This document shows positions 47,061-60,417 of a stretch of DNA of 64,000 nt, in pieces. The translations under genes were made by a program, and so were the position numbers. The notes beneath the pieces were generated by a model. That model was not told the origin of the DNA. It did no database searches and worked only from the letters and a program-made list of their open reading frames with translations. Source of the DNA: Sipunculus nudus (taxonomy: Eukaryota > Annelida > Sipuncula > Golfingiida > Sipunculidae); the NCBI GenBank assembly GCA_026874595.1, contig CM049322.1, forward strand, positions 52,603,386-52,667,385. The letters are read 5' to 3'. How positions within the stretch are numbered: position 1 is the stretch's first letter; every line of letters begins with the position of its first letter.

Positions 47061-47452
47061 CTAGGTCTAACTGATACGATTTGGGCCCTGTTAACGGCTT
47101 GTCGGCCGACCGGATGACTTGCAAAGGATGATTGCTAGAACTCCTATGACTTACAGTCAGCTGAGCTAAAACTCCACCATTATGGCCAATCCGCTAACAA
47201 AGCCATTTGTTAGTCAGTTAGAGCATATGGCTGGATTACGTAAATGTCAATATAATTGCTCTTGGTGAACCTGAAGGCTGTCCAAATATCTGTGTTTGTC
47301 TTTCTTGAACAGAAACTGTATGGTGTGTGTTACAGAAGACTACCTTTTATTTATACAAACTCCTTTCTTTCACTGTGCAATAATAAGTATACTGATCCTT
47401 CAGCTGACTTTATATTGTTAGTCATGCAGGGCACGCCCTGGGTTAACCTCAA

Positions 47453-47762
47453 ACCTAAAAGTAAATACCCAAATTCCAATTCTTAAGTTCATATAAAAAC
47501 CAATTATAAACGTCTGAATTTTTTTTATCTTCATCCACATTCATTCCTTCGTCAAAATATGCCAATATATACAATACAGCTTTACGTTCTGGTGTTAATG
47601 TGTACACAAATAGAACCTTTGGCCAAATAAGGTGACTCTCTGTAAGTTTAACTGGATGTGCAAAATATAAGGTCACTGGAATATCTGCCTTTAAAGTCGA
47701 AGTACAATGACATTGCAAACTGTATACCATAATTTGAAACCGTTTCGGCAGCATAAAAAGCC
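47453..47762 (-). other. possible terminal exon of an unidentified gene
   Basis: After an excellent acceptor (ACCTTTGTTTGCAG) the minus strand is open for about 102 codons to TAG. It includes PVTLYFAHPVKLTESHLIWP, VLFVYTLTPERKAVLYILAY and a Cys-poor C-terminus NWNLGIYF. Composition is protein-like. I recognise no domain and found no upstream partner with confidence; an ORF at 48154-48381 on the same strand is a weak candidate. Confidence 0.3.
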
Positions 47763-47919
47763 CCTCTGCAAACAAAGGTCTCTCATAGGAATGTTGTCAA
47801 TCACCGTGCTGTTGCATATCAAAAATATCTTCAACCTGATTCCAAACGTTCTATTTCTAAGCCTGGGAAGTTTTCAGAGGATATCTGTTCATAAATGGCA
47901 TTGTGTATTTTAAACATAA

Positions 47920-49010
47920 GATTTAGAAAGACAACTATGAAAAGTGACAAATTATAAATCGTAGCATTTATAACAAAATCTTGTAATTAAAATCAATATG
48001 ATTTGATTTTGATTGATGTATTCCAATGCTTTTCAGGAATTCCCTCTTAGAATTCCTACTGGTCCTGGAATTCACATAGTTTCATCTAGAACCACGGTTC
48101 TTCCTACGCTCCTATTATAATTATTGTTGGTGTTAGTAGTATCAGTATTATTATTATAAATGGAGAGCTGCAAAATGCGAATCAGATCCTATGGAGATAT
48201 TCAGCAATAAAAACATGAGCATATATCCTTTTAGAATATCAAAGAACATGCAGATCTGATATTTCTTCCCGAAATTAGTTGCCCTTAAGATCATGCCTTT
48301 TTCTTGACTATTTTCACCGCTCCTCTCGAACAAAGCAATCCGCGAAGTATTGTTTGCTAGGTCTCTGCCTTGTAGTGCCACTTCTTAAAGTAAACAGCTT
48401 TCCTAAGGATTGGACACTTTAAATATCTGCACTATCGAGTGTAGTGTAGGGATTTTCGCGTGGGTATAAAGCCAAGTATACGAACAATAAAGGCTAACGT
48501 TGTTAAATTTTAAATCATGTTGATTCATAATTGATACGTTTACCTTTGTTAATATCTAGAATTACAATTTAAATGTACTTTACCTGTATAATAGTTTTAT
48601 CATTAAATGTTAACACTTCAACAATTTTATTTTTATACGTTTATCCTCATTTACTCTGCAAATCAATCAAATTATATTAAACACGAGTGTCTCCCTTTAT
48701 GACACGTTACGTTGATTCGGTGACCTAAAGTGACATTGTACAATGTGTTCCGGTTTATGAGCGGCCTTTTCTCCTTGGATGAGGGGAATCAATGATAAGG
48801 GAAATAACGTTTCTAATTTTGGGAATGATTTTGCCTGGAGAGTATGAAATTAAAATAAAAAAGTAAATGAAGAAAACAACAAATTTGTGCACTTAAACTC
48901 TAACAATGATCAAACTGCTACAATTTGTTTAAGATTCCAGAAATTAAATATACATACCTAGGTTGGTGGTGAAGTAGACGGCTTGAACAGGCACAAGCCG
49001 GGTCTCCATG
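47920..49010. other. no gene recognised
   Basis: Contains the weak minus-strand ORF noted with the 47.5-kb exon. Nothing else is supportable. Confidence 0.3.
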
Positions 49011-49012
49011 CT

Positions 49013-49014
<2 letters not shown>

Positions 49015-49064
<50 letters not shown>
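49015..49064. repeat. (GA)n microsatellite
   Basis: About 48 bp of uninterrupted GA repeats, the only long purine-pyrimidine dinucleotide tract in the window. It can adopt triplex DNA in principle. Confidence 0.95.
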
Positions 49065-49067
<3 letters not shown>

Positions 49068-49723
49068 GATTCCCCCAGCGGGAAGTAATTTTATTGTCTT
49101 GTGATTGGCAGAATCAGGCACAGACCTATCCTTAGTGATAGGGGTCATGGCCATGCCAGCCAACCAAGAATATGCCGGAGCGACTAGTTGCAAAAGAGAA
49201 GAAATTGCAATACAATCACACCTCTCATACGATCACATGTATATGTGTTCTGTTTAATACATAAAAAACACATTTTAAGTACATTGAATGAAATGCAGTG
49301 ATCTTGTTTACATGACTTATTGACGTCAGCTTCAACGTGTATTTGATTGGGCTCGTCCTAAATTTAATTAACATAACAATGATACGTGTGTCATAAGGTT
49401 ACAGGTTAGGACCTTGTGTTGTTTACATTTAGAGTTATCATGCTGCCCACGTCTTATGACAGACCTTTCTTCAGACGGTAATAGTAAAAGCTTTTGTGCA
49501 CACACACAAGCGGAAAATAAATACCGTGGTTAACAATGGCTTTCCGTTTCTTCATAAGAAAGATAGACAAAATGAAAGGGAATATATTTACCTTTCGCTA
49601 CTGGCTAAAACTATTAGGACACTTTGCTTCATAAATGTGGTGGGTATTTGGTGGTTATCCATATTATACTTCAAGGTAAAGGTTCACAAGGTTCACATTA
49701 TTTGCAATCATTTAAACACACGC

Positions 49724-49726
<3 letters not shown>

Positions 49727-49783
<57 letters not shown>
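49727..49783. repeat. (TA)n microsatellite
   Basis: About 56 bp of TA repeats following a CACACGCAC shoulder. Confidence 0.95.
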
Positions 49784-49785
<2 letters not shown>

Positions 49786-49799
49786 GATTGTGGAGAAAT

Positions 49800-52700
49800 A
49801 CCATTATATTAATTTGGTTATTTTATTTATCTGATCATAAACTTAAAGACTTATTGTCGTGTCTTTATGTTTGCTTACTCCCGAATCATTTATTTCGATA
49901 AGCATGTTTGGCAGTCGCGTATTTCAGCTTTTTGCTTCGGGAATGTAAAAATTTCGGCAACCAGTTTTTTAAAATCTCCTTTCAAGGATTGTTTCAGAAT
50001 AACTTTTATTCTTATTCTTGTATGTTTTTTTTTAATCTTTTTGCTCCTCTCTCATCACTGACACGGTAAAGCATACATATGATAGTGTATATAAATGTTA
50101 TGTATATGACAGTGGATTTAAATTTCATATGCTAATGATCTGAAACGTTTGAACTTTAAGTTAAATGTTCTGAAACCGAAAACATGGAGTATGATTTCTA
50201 ATTCTAGAACTTAATAAGTTTTGATTTAATTAAAATCACTTATCATTTGTTTTCGAACGAAAATACACTCGAATTTTTTGGAAACTCGTGTCATGCAAGG
50301 TCTTGTTTTCTGCATTTGATAACTCTTGGGGATTTTGAAATGACAGTATTATAAGTCTCGGCCTATGTCGTGCCGTTTCCCTCGGACGAGAAGTCATAAC
50401 CGGAGTAATTACAACTCGATTAATTGCTATTCTAATGAGGAAAATGTTGCTAGTTTTAAGCGTCAGTTAATCCATATATTTCATGTCTGATTTTAAGTTT
50501 GGAATCCCTGTCTTACCTGTTTCAATTTTCGGCAATGGTTCGATCTCTTGTCTTCTAGCGTGTGTCTGTCTGCTCTCTACATGTCACAATTTTGCAGAAA
50601 TTGCTCTGAAACTTAAACAGTTGGTAGATAACAAGACATCTGTTGATTTTCGCAAAATCAGTCAAAAGTCAATGTAATAATCGGGAATGGACTTTACCTC
50701 GTCATTTCCGTCTCCGTGAGGCCTACCTGTGGACGATTCATGCAGATCATGAAATCATGGAATTCGAAAATACAGGAATTATAGTATATGTTTCAAGTCT
50801 TAAGTTTTTAATTGACAGAGTTGAAGGACCTTTGAAATCTCGCACAATTTGCAGTCAAGAGGAAGTCTATAAAATTTTAATTTAAGCATCTGATTAATAT
50901 TATTGTCTCATTTCTGTATGCTAGAGAGGTTTATCTTTCTCAATTTTGTGACTTTGGACATTTTTTAAGTGAGGCTAAATCTCGCAAATGTATCGTAAAG
51001 AAACGCTGTGAACAGACTTTTTGTTATGCTAGAAGCAAATTATGGGTCATGTTATGCATTTCATGCTTATTATGTTTATCATCTAATTACATCATGACTA
51101 ACATTTTCGCTCTTTTTTATCATTCAAATTCCACGAAGCGCCCGACCTGGTCGTCTAGTTTTTTTGTTGGTTGCCACTATCACAGAATTCTTCAAAAATG
51201 TTAGTCAGTCTGATATGTTTGTCTGTCTTTCTGTCCTTTATAGGCAACGCATTCGCAGGAAATGATTTAAAACATATAAAGTTGGTTTATTTCCAATAAT
51301 GCTAGGAGCATGTTGGTTTGGTCAGGATTGGTCGAGGTTAGGGTCAAGGTCACCGGAAAACCTCAAAACTTGCTAGATATTTCTCTAAAAAAATGTTAGC
51401 TACATAAACAGTAGCCAATTTTATTCCCAATCGTATGCTCTTTATCTGAGGTAGAATTGCCCAATTCTATAGGAACCATAAGTCAAAAGCTTCTTCTCTA
51501 TAACTTCCGATTATTTCCAGAAGCTTCTCCCACTTTCCGAAAACTTCCATTACCTTCCAAATTAGTGCAGAAATACCTATCTTATAGATAGATACTTATC
51601 CCGGAAGAATGTAAACTCTGTCTTGTTAATCTACAGGGAGCTCAAAAACGTCAGACACAAGGGTATGAAACCAAACAGAACATATAAAACCATCACATAT
51701 ATGCAAAGTCCTGTTCCAATGAAGTATTATCATAAAAATAAGAACCCATGCCCCTTATAAAAGCTTTTATTGTGATTACACGTACGCCATGCCTGAATGT
51801 AGCCCCTTTTAAATTGGACTAAGAATTATTATGGTATGGCCTAATAACATGAGTCATGATGAGTATAGGGACTTCAATATATAATATATTTATTGTTTAA
51901 ACGGTCCGTTTTTTTACCGATATTCCCTACAATTGTATAATACTAAAACTAAATATTGGGAACAGACACTTTATCGAACACAATTATAACAAAATTAATC
52001 GTAAATCCCTTAGGTATAACCTACGTACCAAGTTTTGGAGTTAACACACCTGTCTACTGCAAGAAGGATTTCTGTCAGATCGGCGGATAAAGGACATAGT
52101 AAAATCCAACGCAGACTGGGTATCGTGATCACACCTTTGCCCAGCTCACGTAAATTGTAGCTCAGTGTAGCTCGGTACCGAGTTGTTTACATGCCGAGCT
52201 AGGGAACAAAGTACTTGTTTAACAAAGCCTTTAAGGTGCAGAGTCGAATCAGCTACAACACGTAGGAGTGCAACGCATCTTTGTAAATAGTCTCTCTGCA
52301 CATAATTCACGCCTAACACACCTTAACGGGATATGTAGTGGCATATGGAGGACCGTAAATGCAAAGAAAAAGGCCTAATCCAGTTAGCAAGTGACCACCC
52401 CTTTACTTTATCTTTAAGTTTTTAGCCGTTTACGATTGTCATTTCCCTTATGCCCTTTAGGATATATTATTTTTTTCTGACTGAACACCTTATAATCAGT
52501 TTTTAAAGTCTGTATGCAGTCCAGCTCGTACTGATTACACTTAACGTGGACTGTGATGGCAAAATTGTTAGGGCGTTTAAAATCTGAACGCATGGTTGAG
52601 TGGAGAGATGAAACATCTTGAGTACTTAACACATGGGTGCACCCTCTCCAACCAAGAATGAATGTATACTGGTCATGAGCGGTAAGCAAATAATAAGAAT

Positions 52701-54650
52701 GAATAGCCTCTATGCGCTTATTATGGCTACTTAGTTTGTGTGCCGAGGATAGTTACAAGAGTAATAAGGTACTAAAGAAAAGGGAAAGAAAGTGAAAACT
52801 TAAGTCGAATGGGACCGACATTATCAATGATATCTGTATGATAAATCAACCTTTACCTTAACCTTTGGTGCAGTCTATTTTGATTTGAGTGAAATTGTAG
52901 TTCTGAAAAATTATAATAATACGATGACTTTGCAAGATAAGCAACTGATATAATGAGTGAAAATGTAAAGTTATGAGGCCTATTACATTTAAGTAAATAT
53001 GCTTGAAATATTGTGTCAGATCATAAACGTTACACAACTTTATTCAATCCCATCAATGCAAGCGCATTTTTCACCAATAAGGATCGAGCCACTGTTAGCT
53101 GCTAAAGCCAGTCAAGCTGTGTTAAAGTCTGATACTGTCCTGAGTAACTGGTAAGATTTGCAAAACAAAATCCACCTCCCCTAGATTCGCCTAATAGCTG
53201 CTTAATATATTGCTATATTCATGGATATAAGTTGAGTGGTTGTGTCCACACACTGTTAATGAACATACTGTTAATGTGGTGCTGTCTGGTAATAACTGTC
53301 AAATAAATAACATTCAACTCATTACAATAAAAGGAGAGATCATAAAGAGCTAGAAAACTATGGACGTTTAATCAGAATGGTCTCCAACAGAGAAAAAAAT
53401 TATTATCTGCAACTGAAACATTTATTATACTGTAGCTCTGATAACATACGACTATCTCACAGGTTTTCCCTACATATATGATTTTACATAACTTTTAGAA
53501 AACTGCAGTTTTAGAGACTGCACTAGAAAGGATACACAACAGACACTAAACATTTAATAACTGTGTTTGCTTGAGTATCATTAAGTGCCTAACAAGAAAC
53601 CCTTTAGACACGATGCGCATGCGATTTATGCAAATAGGAATTTTGTAAATATGAAATGAGAAAAATATTAAATAAACGACACCGTATGAATTGCAATCTT
53701 TCCTTTGTGTAACATTTCAGTATTTTAAAAACAAATATTGCCCTTTAGTTATGATACAGAATTTGATGCGACAGATCTAGGAAATACGGTAAGCCGAAAT
53801 TTGTCTACAATTGATTAATCATGTTTATACCAATTATTTTTATTTTTTTTTAAATATGGCCAAAGTACTGTTGTGTGGTAGTTAAAATTTATCTCTGATT
53901 ACTGCCGTGAAGTGGTGAATTTGTACTTAGAACGACTGAAATGTGGTGGTGAAACATTAACCGTAAGCACTGCCATGCGGTAGTAACATTTAAATAGAAA
54001 TAAACTCATGATGTAATGAGAACACATCTTGAAGTCGTCTAACTACAAGAATGAAGTAGATAAGGCACAAATGAAGTATAGGGCAAGAAAAAGAATTATG
54101 TGGATAGACTAAAAAAGACGGGTACAAAGTGGTCAAAGTAGTTACATATTTAGAAAATTACATATGGTATAAAAGGTGTATTGGGACAGAAGTGAATATT
54201 AGGGTGTTATATATATGATGTACTTTGTATCGTTATTGTGACCATACCCTGTCCTGGAATAACATAAAAAAAAGTCTTTTCTTTTGTTCTGATTGTGTAG
54301 GCATAGTTAGTTGATCCTGTATCAGACAAGACGTTTCGTTTGACGCATACGTACACATACGCATACGTACACATCTCTATAGATATGACCATGCATCCAA
54401 CATAAATGCGTTTAGCGGTATATTATTTGTATTAAATGCAAACAGACACCTGCCGATGCTTACAACAAGTAAACACATTACCTGCCTTGCATATAGTGTG
54501 TGTATTGAACATGACAATATCACACTCGTTATGACATATATTAAGGTGGCTGTAGGATCCATAGGATCAACAGACAATATGAAAGCGTATGCACAATCTC
54601 ACAGTGTCCTACACGTGTGTTATCTTCGCTATATATTTATACACGTACCT
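49800..54650. other. long stretch without a recognised gene
   Basis: Small ORFs (for example 50643-50885 plus, 52414-52689 minus) show no domain or splice support. A GGTCAAGGTCACC stretch near 51350 resembles segments common in mollusc dispersed repeats, and a perfect palindrome CTCGGTACCGAG lies at 52171-52182. A two-copy ACGCATACGTACACAT repeat lies near 54343. Confidence 0.35.
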
Positions 54651-55510
54651 GAGTGAAATGTACATAATACAAAATGTGTACCCGCGTTGGCTAGTTGCTG
54701 TTATTTCGCAGAGGTGGACGGGCATGTAATTCAGTAATATGGCGGATAATGTAGGTTATCAAACGACCGCTTGTAATCTTTGGAACTGCCGCGTTCGGTC
54801 TACCCTTTGATAACTAACGAAGTTGTTCTTTTTTTTATCAAGGTGGGATTATGAATCACTTGTTATCAAATCAGTGACAGTGCAAAGGCAGCTTTGCCTG
54901 AGTTCCATTTTATGAGAACACGCTCTTTAAATTGGCTAACACCTATCTGCGTTGCACATTGGTATATCACGTGGATCGCTGAGCTTTCCATTACCGTTCA
55001 GCAAATTAAACGTTGGATCGCGATTACAGAGATCTACCATGTTATAATGCAATATAGATATATATATATATTTGTGTGTGTGTGTGTGTGTTTGTATATG
55101 ATATCTAACGGGCCCGATGGTCGGGGCGGGAGGGAACATTCCCGAGCCGGACAGAGCATTGGAAAATCGTGTCTCCCCCCTTCGACGTGACGTTATAATG
55201 GGGATAACGTCGACCTTCGTGCGGTTTCGCTGAATTCCCGAGTGAAACGATGCGTACTGCACTGAACCACGCCCACACAGGGCATCATGGCTATAATATT
55301 ACTAAATATCAAATCAGAATGTTAATACACTGTTTCATATATCAGTGTATACATCATATATAACATCTTTACACGTCTCCACTTATTTACCACCTGACAA
55401 AGAAGCTTTTGTGCTTTGAAAGCTCGTGTGTTAATAAATAAGTTAGTCTATCTAAAAGGCTTCACTCTTCATCTTGAACGACGCTTCTGCTACAGACTAA
55501 CACGGCTATA

Positions 55511-55511
<1 letters not shown>

Positions 55512-55574
<63 letters not shown>
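55512..55574. repeat. (TA)n microsatellite
   Basis: About 60 bp of TA repeats. Confidence 0.95.
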
Positions 55575-55580
<6 letters not shown>

Positions 55581-56475
55581 TCTCAGACATAATGATAACT
55601 AGATCATGCATAATTCTAAGGAATGGACCTTTCCGACGACTGGCCCTAAGCCCCGCCCCCCTTAACGACGGTTGCTAAGCCCCACATTTGTCCAAGCGCA
55701 CATTTGCACTAAGTACACGAGAATGTGGCATGGCGGCATCCCACGACCCGCTTGCACATACATATCCCTGAGAACATATCATATAGGTTTTGCCAGGACA
55801 AGTCATCTTATCACAGAACACTTAAAAGAGAGAATCAGAGATATGTGCATTATCAGATGATATCAAAACGTAGGAAAACATCAGAAGCGATGCCGTCTGC
55901 GTGACAGCCCCGGTGCAGCATGGCGCTCTGAACGGAATTCTTGGACGCCTGAATCTTTAGTTCGAGCTAGTGGACGACATTTTAACTGAGCCATACATCA
56001 CCTGTAGAACAGGGTAAGATTAACTTACATTTTTCAAATTTTCTTTCATTTATAATAATCATTTGTCGATGATGACGGTGAGTATATACTGACAGTTTGG
56101 CACGGGGACCCATACCGGTAATATGACAGACCTCGCGGTGGTTTATAGACAAAGTGATGTCATGTGACTCGCGGCCCAACGTCATAACATTGCCCGTTAA
56201 AAGAAAAAAGGAATGGGTTGAATGTGCTGCTTTTGCCTAAAAATAAAATGGGCATATAATTATTAATTAAACGATTTTTTCCCCTGCTCTATAACTCTAC
56301 AGCGACTGACGTGAATTTTAACTCTAGATTAAATCTATATTTTGGACTGTGACTTGTTACACATCATTTATAACACTAATAACAATAAAGGTCATTTTAT
56401 CATGAAAAGGGCCAAGTTTGTATGCTGAGGAATTATATACATATTCTCTAAATATAAATATTTATATTCTTTTAG

Positions 56476-56680
56476 ATCATATGGGCACTGCTCCCATTCT
56501 GTGAGCCTTATTATATCCTTCCACGGGCTGAAATTTCACTATCATTCCTGCAGAGCTCAGCAGCACGAGCACACCTCAGAAGTAGAATGTGCCCTTACTG
56601 ATCAACAATCTTGTGGTTGCCGGACCAACAGAGTCCAGGAAAAGAAAACCAGTGGTCTGCAAATTGGACACCACTATGAG
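56476..56680 (+). CDS. putative Cys/His-rich exon, family unknown
   Basis: Acceptor TATTCTTTTAG and donor TATGA|GTAAGT bound 67 open codons. The peptide is Cys/His-rich, for example SYGHCSHSVS, FHYHSCRAQQHEH and CALTDQQSCGCRTNR, suggesting metal binding. It ends in phase 2, compatible with the possible small exon at 57195-57245. I recognise no named zinc-finger family. Confidence 0.35.
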
Positions 56681-57194
56681 TAAGTATAAATTATCTCCAA
56701 CTTACTCCCCACTCTTACACTTATATGGTTTGTAAAAAAAAAAAAAAACTGATGCATTTTTGCACACATTTTGTATATTTAAATGATATCCCCATCACTT
56801 GCTGATATATTACTGTGGCAAATAATAGAGAGAAAAAAGAAACTGGTTTTAAATTTTATTTCCTTATTAGTGACTTGACTGATGACCTCTAATGGCCATA
56901 TCAGATGATCTTATATAATAAGCCGTGACGCGCACACAGCCTGAACACAAATACTATATTGCTTTATTACCAAGATATGGGTAAAAAAATTTTTTGCTCA
57001 CAGAAACTAGGTTGACATAGATGATGACAGTGCATATTCATTTCCTTTTCCTGTATGGTATTTACCAGAAATCCATTCTATCATTATAATGATGAAAATA
57101 TGTAATGTAAAATCAGATATAACCATATGTATTACCATGCATGATGCTAGTCCTTCAATTTTATTATTATACAACTGAATTACCTTCTTGTAGA

Positions 57195-57247
57195 CCAAAT
57201 ATGTGTGGCTGCAACAAGCAAAACCAAACCCAGAGAGGAATGGATGT
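57195..57247 (+). CDS. putative small Cys-containing exon
   Basis: Between acceptor TACCTTCTTGTAG and a donor GGAT|GTAAGA the sequence reads PNMCGCNKQNQTQRGMD in the phase left by the 56.5-kb exon. The chain of two phase-compatible exons with good splice sites on one strand supports a real or recently lost gene, but identity is unknown. Confidence 0.3.
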
Positions 57248-57707
57248 AAGAATCTGAACCTGCCCCATGCCTCTGATTTTACAACACCCAGCATTTTTTT
57301 GAAGGTTTACAGTGGCATGCAGCCAGAAGATCTTTAACACAAATGCCAATTTCTAATGATATTTAAATTATACTCAAGAGCAAACATATGTGATACTTTT
57401 ATTTTGTTAAAATCAGTGAGACACTGTCATATAAATGTTGATGTATAAGTGTATTCGCGTACACAGACGTATGAAAGGAGAGTAAAAATTATGAGGCTTG
57501 TTTTTCTCTGTGTATTAATTGCTGACTCAGAATAAGTTATAACGTGTTTGTTGTATAAATCTTTTCTCTTCAATAAACTTTTGAATCTGGGGTGTATGTT
57601 AAAGTTTGTGACAATCTGGAATGTTTAATTAGAGACCAGCATGTATGCTCACTATGGAGATTCTCTAGACATTCAGACGCCCAGCATCTATCTTTCCTTT
57701 TGTAGAA

Positions 57708-57900
57708 ATTAAATGTCCCCATCTTGAAAGAAATATGACAATTAAGCCTGTTTTGCAGATAGATTGTGCACTGGATGCTGTCCTTAAAGTTGTGGAGAGT
57801 TCAAAACTTGTTCCGTTTGCTGTGACCATCCTCTGTTGTTTAAATGCAGATATACTGGCAAATGAAGCAGTCTCACTGTAAAACAATGAAGACAAATAAA
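57708..57900 (+). CDS. putative terminal exon with polyA signal
   Basis: After acceptor TTCCTTTTGTAG the plus strand is open in one frame for about 57 codons (IKCPHLERNM, LQIDCALDAVLKVVESSKLV, TILCCLNADILANEAVSL) to TAA. AATAAA follows within 20 bp of the stop. In the phase left by the 57.2-kb exon it would instead give a short tail ending after 10 codons, so the join is unresolved. No family recognised. Confidence 0.3.
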
Positions 57901-58488
57901 GACAATCAACTTTATATTTCCATAACTAAACTATATACAGAGGAAAACCATATGGAGAAAGGGTTAACTACAGGTATAAACTGGAATTGAAAATTCTTAT
58001 AACATGACAAGGAAGTAAAGCCAAGGGTCTGATAATTGTCAATTTATTTGGCCTACATTTGTCAATATATAATTCTACTAGTACTATGATGACTGGGGGG
58101 GGGGGGATTCCAACATGGCACTATTCCACTCTAAATATAGTGGTACACGTCCACTTGCCCCCAGACCATGTCTGCAGTGTGTAGAATGGGCCTGTCCATA
58201 TATTATTTTTCTATTATATATATTTTTATTTTCTATTACAAAAATTACTACACAATATTTAACATTCAAATATTCAGTACCCCCATTTTCTAAGCGAAAA
58301 TCACTTTAAATCAGTACTTTGCCTCACACAGTCAAACCATTAATGAACCAGTGACATGACCTGCGGTTGGCAACATGAATTATTTTGATGCTGCTATTGC
58401 TAATACGGGGTTCCGGAGATCGTTGATCTCCTGTAAGGGAGGGGCGAAAGTGCTGCTGGTGCAGCCTCTGGTATGGCTAAAAAGAAAG

Positions 58489-60417
58489 ATGGCCGACAAC
58501 AGCGACACAGCATCTATGACTTCAACGAATTATGCAACCGATTTTAGCGCTCAGTCCGTTAGTCAGCTGAAGAAATACTTGTCAGCCCGTGGTGTGCAAT
58601 GTGCGGGTTATAGGAAACGGGAACTCGTCGAACTTGCCCAGCAAGCGCACGAACTGAAAGTTGAGAGAACCGACAGTCCGGATGATCACCAGGAGAGTTT
58701 GGACAAAAGACGGCGAGTGGATGGTCCTGACAACAAAGAAATTATCCTCCCAGTGATCAGCTCAGTTATCAACTGGACAGAAAACCTGTCAGGTATTTGA
58801 ACTATTGAAATGGCAGATGTCATTGTATATTTGCACAACGTTTGTGACTGGGGAGCGGAGCGACCGAAGGCTTACAGACAGGACCGTGGTTTCAGGATGT
58901 GCGCCGACAACCATATTGGAAATGTAAAGCTAGGCGTCATCCCCGGTTCTGAACATGTGTATGTCAAGGTAACGTGTACACCAGAAACTAGACAGTCTGC
59001 TAATCCGTATGATGTCCGGCTTTTGGTAAAACTGGATGGCCGAGTCGAATCTGGGGGTTGCCATTGCGTTGCTGGGTAAGCTATAACTTTGTTTTTAGCT
59101 TAATTATTTACTGTTGCACCATACCGTTATATTTTTATAGAAATGAAAGTAAAACGAATATAGTTTTATAGTTTCAGAATAACACATACTTATGTCAAGG
59201 CTATTTAGAATTAATTATTACTATCACAGCTTACCTTTATTTGTTGTTTGAAGCCATTCTGGGTACGCGTATTTATAGAAACGAAGATTGCATTTTCAAA
59301 AGTGTAATTGCAGCATAGCAGGAACGAGAAGGCATTATTGTTGTCTTGCAACTAACACGAATACATTATGAATAACAAATTGTACATTTATACAAACACA
59401 TCAGAACAGGGGTTTCATTAGAATAATATTGATAAAATAAAACTATACTAATACATACAAAGTATACAGAGCCATGTTTAAAATGCCTGATAATCATCTA
59501 TATTACAGTCATTTATCACATCTGTTTAAATTATTTTGTCATTTCAGAGATGGGGGTACCTGTAAACACGTAGTTGCCCTACTCTATTCCATGCAGCAGT
59601 TTTGTGACAGGCATCAGGATAGACATACATGAGTGGGAACAGATGTACCCTGTACATGGGACAGGGCCAGGAAGACCTCAGCCCCCATGCTGATTAGTCA
59701 GATTGATACTCAACACATGCTCGAGCATTACCGATTCCTGAGGTGTACAATCCGTGTAGGCCCCTCCCTAAAGAGCAGCAAAAGGCGATTGCTAATGAGG
59801 TATTCACGCTGTGTTTGCAGACTGCTCCTGATGCTGGTCTGCTTCAGGTCATGGACCACCAGCAGGGGTACATATTGACAGCCACCCTCCCAATATTGAA
59901 CAGCTGGCTACATCATTCATGACAGAAAATCGAACTGATGGCTTCATTCCATTCATGAAAGAAAAACTTACAGATAATCATATTGAACACATTTCAAATT
60001 ATGGACAAGGGACAGCAGAGTGGTTCTCGCACAGGTGTGGTAGAATCACTGCTTCTGTCTTTCACGCAGTATGCAAAATGAGAAAGCCGTACAAGCCAGA
60101 CCACAATGTTATTAAGAAAATAATGAACAACAATCTCGGTAAAATTGTGTCTGCTGCAACAGCATACGGAAAGGCTAAAGAACCTGTTGCAAGGAAATTA
60201 TATATAGAAAACAACAGGAAACATCATCAACAACTCAAGGTTACCTCGCCTGGACTTATAATTAATTTAGATACTCCACACCTGGGTGCTTCACCAGATG
60301 GCCTGGTTACTTGTAAATGCTGCGGTACAGGGTCATTAGAAATCAAGTGTAGTTATAAATATAGACATAACTTTCCAACAGAAATAGCTAATAAGAGTGA
60401 CTATCATATAACAATGT
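58489..60417 (+). pseudogene. SAP-SWIM-YqaJ protein, decaying gene
   Basis: The start ATG at 58489 opens MADNSDTASM, followed by a SAP motif (FSAQSVSQLKKYLSARGVQC...KRELVELAQ). A second block (ADVIVYLHNVCDWG...) ends in the first half of a SWIM zinc finger, CHCVAG. A GT-AG intron (59076-59547, phase 2) joins it to DGGTCKHVVALLYSM, completing CxCx7CxH. Downstream, 59919-60417 holds a YqaJ-type nuclease domain (GTAEWFSHRCGRITAS, LGASPDGLV, LEIKCSYKYR). Damage: in-frame TGA at 58798 and 59629, frameshifts near 59700-59920, and truncation by a LINE at about 60418. SWIM/YqaJ proteins of this kind are multicopy in invertebrates and may be transposon-linked. Confidence 0.8.

Noticed and set aside
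58795-58822. 28-nt GT...AG stretch as a mini-intron removing the in-frame TGA
   Set aside because: It is far too short for a spliceosomal intron, and the frame is the same on both sides without removing it.
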